A program made the translations under genes and the position numbers. Shown here one piece after another: positions 59,901 through 64,000 of a stretch of 64,000 nt of DNA (positions are counted from its first letter, which is position 1; each line of letters begins with the position of its first letter). The notes below the pieces were generated by a model. The model saw only the letters and a program-made list of their open reading frames with translations. It was not told where the DNA came from and searched no databases. The stretch is from Paragordius varius (lineage: Eukaryota > Nematomorpha): the NCBI GenBank assembly GCA_964247055.1, contig OZ176052.1:5518001-5582000 (forward strand), in the 5' to 3' direction.

Positions 59901-62486
59901 TAAACACATTATAATACATGATGAATTCGATCGACCCGAACTATTTAATGATGTTGGTGCGTGAAATTATTTTTACATTACTATCCAAGATACATTTATT
60001 GCTCTTTCATTACAAAACCTTATATTATTTAATTATACAATCATTTTGCCTTATAATTAGTTTATGGATCAGACCCGCGGTTTTACACGGCTCCAAAGAT
60101 AATTTTTTTAATTTTTAAATAACGGACATAAATTATGTTGCCTTTATTCATGTTTATGATTGCGGCTATTATTAGTCATATGGTAGATCAAAAAAACAAG
60201 ATATGTTTTGATTAAAAAAATTTAAATAAAATTATAATCATTTGACCAAAAAGCTGGAACACCGCAACCGGAATAAATTGTTGAAAATTGTCAAACGCCG
60301 AATCATTTTACCTGAAATCGCCCTTTCTATAAAAAATAGACTTAAAAGCGGTTTCGGTCATTAGCTCCTATTTGGAGAAAATGGGAGAGAATTATTGTTT
60401 AAAAATTACCATTTCATTAAGGGTTTCCAAATGGACAACTAATATAAACAAAGTGCTTCTATGTAAGGAATAATATGTGAAAGCGTAATCTAACTAAAAA
60501 AATGTACAGAGAGATGCAAGAGGTTAAAATATTTAATTATCAATAGAAGTTAAAACTTAATTATCTATAATCTACTCTTGGTCTAAAAACATTAATTGGA
60601 TTTTAATCTCTAAATCATTCATTATTTGTTTTAGCTGTAATACATGTGATTGTAAAAAATAGCATAATTAATAATGTGCCTACTCCAATAAAGATATTAC
60701 AAAAACTAATCATACAGGATATCTATAAAAACAAGGACCTATATTTTAAAATATATTTTAAATTAAATTATAATTTAACTTCTTATCCGTGCAGTATTTT
60801 TTAATAAGTTTGCTTTCGATAAATTTTAACGCAGGGGTGTCCCTCTAGCGGTCCTCCAAGATGCTCGTGAAAAATTAGGAAAATTACAAACAATTACGAA
60901 ATTCCATAATTTTCATGAATATTAATTAATTTTTTTTGTAAATATGATATTACATTAAACAATTTCAAGTATTTCTAAATTTTGGCATTGAACTAACGAA
61001 ACTAGTTCGTATAAATAGTTATTATATTGTGTTTTTGTGAATTTTTTATTGTCTTACGTTAAAAATCTAATAAAGTATTTCTTAATGTCTGTATATCTTC
61101 AAATGGTTTCGCCCGAATTTTAGATAACAGCGACCTGAGAAGTCGTTTGTGTTGGGCACCCCTCTTTTAATGTATTGTTTTTATCTTATTAATATATATT
61201 TTCATATTATATAGCTTTAATCAAATTAAACCAAAGCGTAAAACCAACTATGAATATAAATTATGCGTGCTTGATCAATTCGAGCCATTCATGCAATGAG
61301 TATTATGGCAAAAAAGCATACGTATATGGATGGGGAAAACCTTATCAAACGACCGGTACATATATAATTTTTGGCTTATAGAATAAAAAGTAACCTTGAA
61401 AATTTTAGTTTTATGGAATTAATAATAAAGCAATGGCAAACAATCTTAATAATGAAGTAAAAAAATGATTGTATTTTTAAAATTGGTATAGGAATTATAT
61501 CCTCATACAGAATAACTCTTTGGCCGACATAATAGATTATTACTTTATTTAGACATTGTAATCGGGGGTCTGGTTAAGCTCTAAATTGTATCATTCTATT
61601 TAAATTTGTGACTAGTTTTTGAACTAACCGAATAAATAGTTGTCCTTCACATATTTTGTATTCCGCTTTATATACTTGGATTTGTTTGCATAATTGTAAT
61701 TGGATATTTATAATATCTTTGGTTAAAAGCCATTTTCTATTTATTAATGACTTTAAATTCTGGGTTATTCACCTAATTCATATTTTTTACCCATTATAAT
61801 TGTTAGTTATGGTAAAACCCATATATATTTAGAGCTGCGCAATCAAGAGGTGATTCATTATATACCCATGCCAATAATCAATAATTCTGAATGCCACAAG
61901 TTATATGAAAACGAAAATTTTGAACCGTACTACATTTGTGCCGGTTACTATAGAGGTGGAAAGGATAGTTGCGCAGTATCTAACTTATATATTAACTAAT
62001 TAACTCACAAAATTAAGTATTATCTATTTTTTTTGTAAAATTTATAAGTAAAAAATGTTATTTTGAGATCGTTAAAATCCATGAAATAAGATTATTAACG
62101 AAAATTAACTGATAATTAACTCAAAGGATAAAATTAAAGACTTGACTGTAAATACAGATATATATATATGCCCTGCGTCAATAGTAATCGCATTAGTTTT
62201 GCGCTTTTTACTCTTCTGTACGACACAACTATCTGGGGTAAATGAATTCTGAAAGAACTATAATCTTTTGTAACCATTTTTATATATTGTACAAATATTT
62301 TAGGGAGATTCTGGTGGACCCTTAATATACAAGGATGAAGAGAGCAGAGGAAATATTTATACACAAATCGCAATATCGTCATGGGGTTATAACTGTGCAG
62401 AAGCCAATAAGCCCGGAGTATACACGTGTGTTGCAAATTTCTTTCCATGGATAAATAAGCATATTAAAGCAGAGATTAAGGATTGA
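56988..62486 (+). CDS. Secreted trypsin-like serine protease (S1)
   Basis: Eight exons are read: 56988-57063, 58033-58083, 58551-58639, 58876-58970, 59817-59956, 61215-61355, 61807-61975 and 62304-62486. Together they give about 314 residues. A signal peptide opens it (YIFTFLLLILIW). A short propeptide with one Cys (DICDRDW) follows and ends RRIKR before IVNGT, the activation cleavage site. The catalytic triad is complete: LTAAHC, NDVALI (split by an intron) and GDSGGP. Asp in GGKDSCA at the pocket base predicts trypsin-like cleavage after Lys or Arg. YGWGKPYQTT and PGVYTCVANFFPWI are also typical. The junction 61355/61807 is off by one base with the sites I see, so a tiny exon or another border is missing. 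Introns carry a family D element and a hAT-like MITE. Confidence 0.88.
59138..59673. mobile_element. Foldback element (family D), protease intron
   Basis: The left end is TTTAACACTCCATTACCTTT, then TGGGGTAGTTTTATATC. The right end is the inverse, AGGTAATGAAGTGTTAAA. Inner arms share CCCAGAGC/GAGCTC, and TTTTTACAAAATTGA. It is 536 bp and noncoding. It lies between the His- and Asp-bearing exons of the protease gene. Confidence 0.85.
60832..61164. mobile_element. hAT-like MITE with 8-bp target duplication
   Basis: The left end is CAGGGGTGTCCCTCTAGCGG and the right end is TGTTGGGCACCCCTC. Flanks are TTTTAACG (60824-60831) and TTTTAATG (61165-61172), seven of eight bases alike. The 8-bp duplication, the CAGGGGTG ends and the 333-bp size fit a non-autonomous hAT element. 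It lies in the intron before protease exon 61215. Confidence 0.85.
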
Positions 62487-63289
62487 AACAATGGAAAGAA
62501 TATTATTTTATTTTTGATATTTATTGGAAAGATTCGATAATAATAAAGGCAGAATGGAATATATTTTAATTATATTTTAAAATTTTGAGTTTATAGAAAG
62601 ATTACTGATTTCCTTTAAATTTTATATATTATTAAATATCTGGCAAATATACTAATAGTTTGCGTTATTGCTATAGGAAAGTATTTTCATGGAGCAGAGC
62701 AATGTAAAAGTATAAAAATAATTAATTTAAAGACACTTATACCTCACTTTGATTATTTCTATATAAGCTTTATTTATTTTTTTATCATAGTGTGTGTCAT
62801 CAATTTATATTTCTAATCCTTTATCTAAAAGGAATGTCACAATTAAAAAAATCAAGTTTTTTATAATATGAGTGAAAAAAGTTTTCTCTTTATATTTTTA
62901 CATTTTGTCTGTAAAATATCAATTTAATGTGTATCCACAATCATGTAAAGTAACCCTGTAATAAAACTAGGATATTTAAAACTTCATGTTTCATTTTTTT
63001 GTCCGCGCTGACCTATTGGTTTTCCTGGGCTTAATAATGTAAACTACTGCTTTAAAAGTAGTTTAGGTTAAAATTCAATTTTTTTAACATTGTCTCCTAT
63101 ATTCAATAAAAAAACCTTATATTTTTAACATGTTGTAGAGTCAATTGAGACAGCTCAATAACATGATTTAAATAAACAACTGATTTTAAAATTACTAAAT
63201 ATCAAGTTTTTGCTAATAAATGTTTTTCAAGCTTACTAAAGTTAATTATGCATTTTCTAACCATCTTATACATTTATTTGTTAATTGTA
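62487..63289. other. Intergenic region downstream of the protease gene
   Basis: AATAAA near 62541 is the likely polyadenylation signal of the protease gene. The rest is AT-rich with no gene or repeat that I recognise. Confidence 0.45.
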
Positions 63290-63513
63290 TTGATTTGAAA
63301 AATTTGAAGGAAAAAATGGCGGCGTAAAAATCTGTGATTATAATTTTTGCAATATTACATTTTTTAAGAAATTTTTAAAGCATGTATGTGCCTTTAAGTG
63401 CTAAAGATAGCATATTTTTAAATTCGGCCTAATACCTTTATATTTTTAAGATTGTCAAATAAATCGCTCCAGGATATACAACTACCCCTAAAAGGTCATG
63501 AAGTGTTAAATAA
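63290..63513. mobile_element. Family D fragment
   Basis: It carries AAAATGGCGGCGTAAAAATC and ends ACTACCCCTAAAAGGTCATG, then AAGTGTTAAA. It matches the right half of family D elements (25156, 59138). The left half is missing. Confidence 0.65.
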
Positions 63514-63659
63514 GAAAAAAAGAAAAAAAAGTAGCGTTGAGAATTTAGTTCGGTTTCAAGTATTGGTATTATACTCCATAATAATGTTTTTAAAATAAAG
63601 AGCACCCATAAATTAATTCATTGCACTTTTTCGAATTGATATATAAGGCACTAATTTTT

Positions 63660-64000
63660 TTAGATTAACGGCGCACACCAAAAAATATGTTCTGAATCAT
63701 ATATCATTCGATTGCTAGCTTTAGAATAATAATAGACAAATTATAAATGCGGTTAAAATACCAAAAAAATGCTATAGTTTATCAACTAATAGCAAAAATA
63801 AAATCACACTTTTATCGCACATTATGCCAAATAAAACTTTCATTTGAGGAAATGCAAACTTATTTAATTTGTTAATATATATATACAATAAAAATAATTC
63901 CAAATCCAAAATAATATCGATAAAGATTTTACAATTTTTCGGATGGTTCTTAAAGACATACAAGAATGAAAGAAAAATTGAACTTTGCCATTACATTTAA
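63660..64000. mobile_element. Family B foldback element, cut by the window end
   Basis: GAATCATATATCATTCGATT, AATGCGGTTAAAATACCAAA and ATGCCAAATAAAACTTTCAT follow the order of the left arm of the element at 16462. The start is diverged and the far arm lies beyond the window. Confidence 0.65.

Noticed and set aside
62134-62448. 104-codon minus-strand frame
   Set aside because: It is a shadow of the protease exon with the catalytic serine on the plus strand.
1-64000. LTR retrotransposon, endogenous virus, Polinton or CRISPR array
   Set aside because: No long direct terminal repeats, reverse transcriptase, integrase, capsid or spacer array could be read; the repeats present are palindromic DNA elements, a SINE and a mariner relic.

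Overview
This window is nuclear DNA from an AT-rich, intron-bearing metazoan. About a dozen protein genes occupy 64 kb, roughly one per 5 kb. The gene content points to an animal: glucosidase II beta (PRKCSH), a CUB/LDLa single-pass receptor, an SLC22-type carrier, TRNT1, SMIM12, AIFM1, EAPP, TMEM214, a rhodopsin-class GPCR, SLC35B1 and a trypsin-like protease. Small AT-rich introns, tight gene spacing and overlapping or head-to-head genes suggest a compact invertebrate genome. An orthonectid or another reduced spiralian would fit, but that is only an inference from gene density and composition.

Layout from left to right. The 3' part of PRKCSH (+) converges on a Ser/Asn-rich gene of unknown function (-, 2062-4480). 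A CUB-LDLa-TM gene (+, 5820-9729) and a complete 12-TM SLC22-like gene (+, 11356-21191) follow. TRNT1 (-) and SMIM12 (-) come next; their reading frames may overlap. SMIM12 is head to head with AIFM1 (+, 24153-33774), with only 25 bp between start codons. AIFM1 converges on EAPP (-). EAPP is head to head with TMEM214 (+) across 67 bp. Then come an intronless GPCR (+, 43884-45167), a gene-poor repeat-rich stretch (45.2-51.6 kb), SLC35B1 (+, 51672-54947) and a secreted trypsin-like protease (+, 56988-62486).

Two themes stand out. First, intron size: most introns are 55 bp to 3 kb, but at least two are 26-27 bp (in SLC35B1 and TMEM214), and a third candidate of 18-24 bp lies in AIFM1. Second, the introns and gaps are packed with small non-autonomous DNA elements, most of them nearly complete palindromes (foldback elements). 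At least six families recur. Several start with CAGT next to TA, as Tc1/mariner elements do. One family has inserted into a copy of itself. The large AIFM1 intron holds two palindromes inside a third element. There is also a tRNA-derived SINE (two copies), a hAT-like MITE with an 8-bp target duplication, and a decayed mariner transposase. I saw no convincing LTR, retroviral or Polinton remains.

The conserved genes are mostly housekeeping or cell-surface functions: ER glycoprotein quality control (PRKCSH), ER nucleotide transport (SLC35B1), ER membrane (TMEM214), mitochondrial respiration and death (AIFM1), and tRNA maturation (TRNT1). No functional cluster or pathway links the neighbours.
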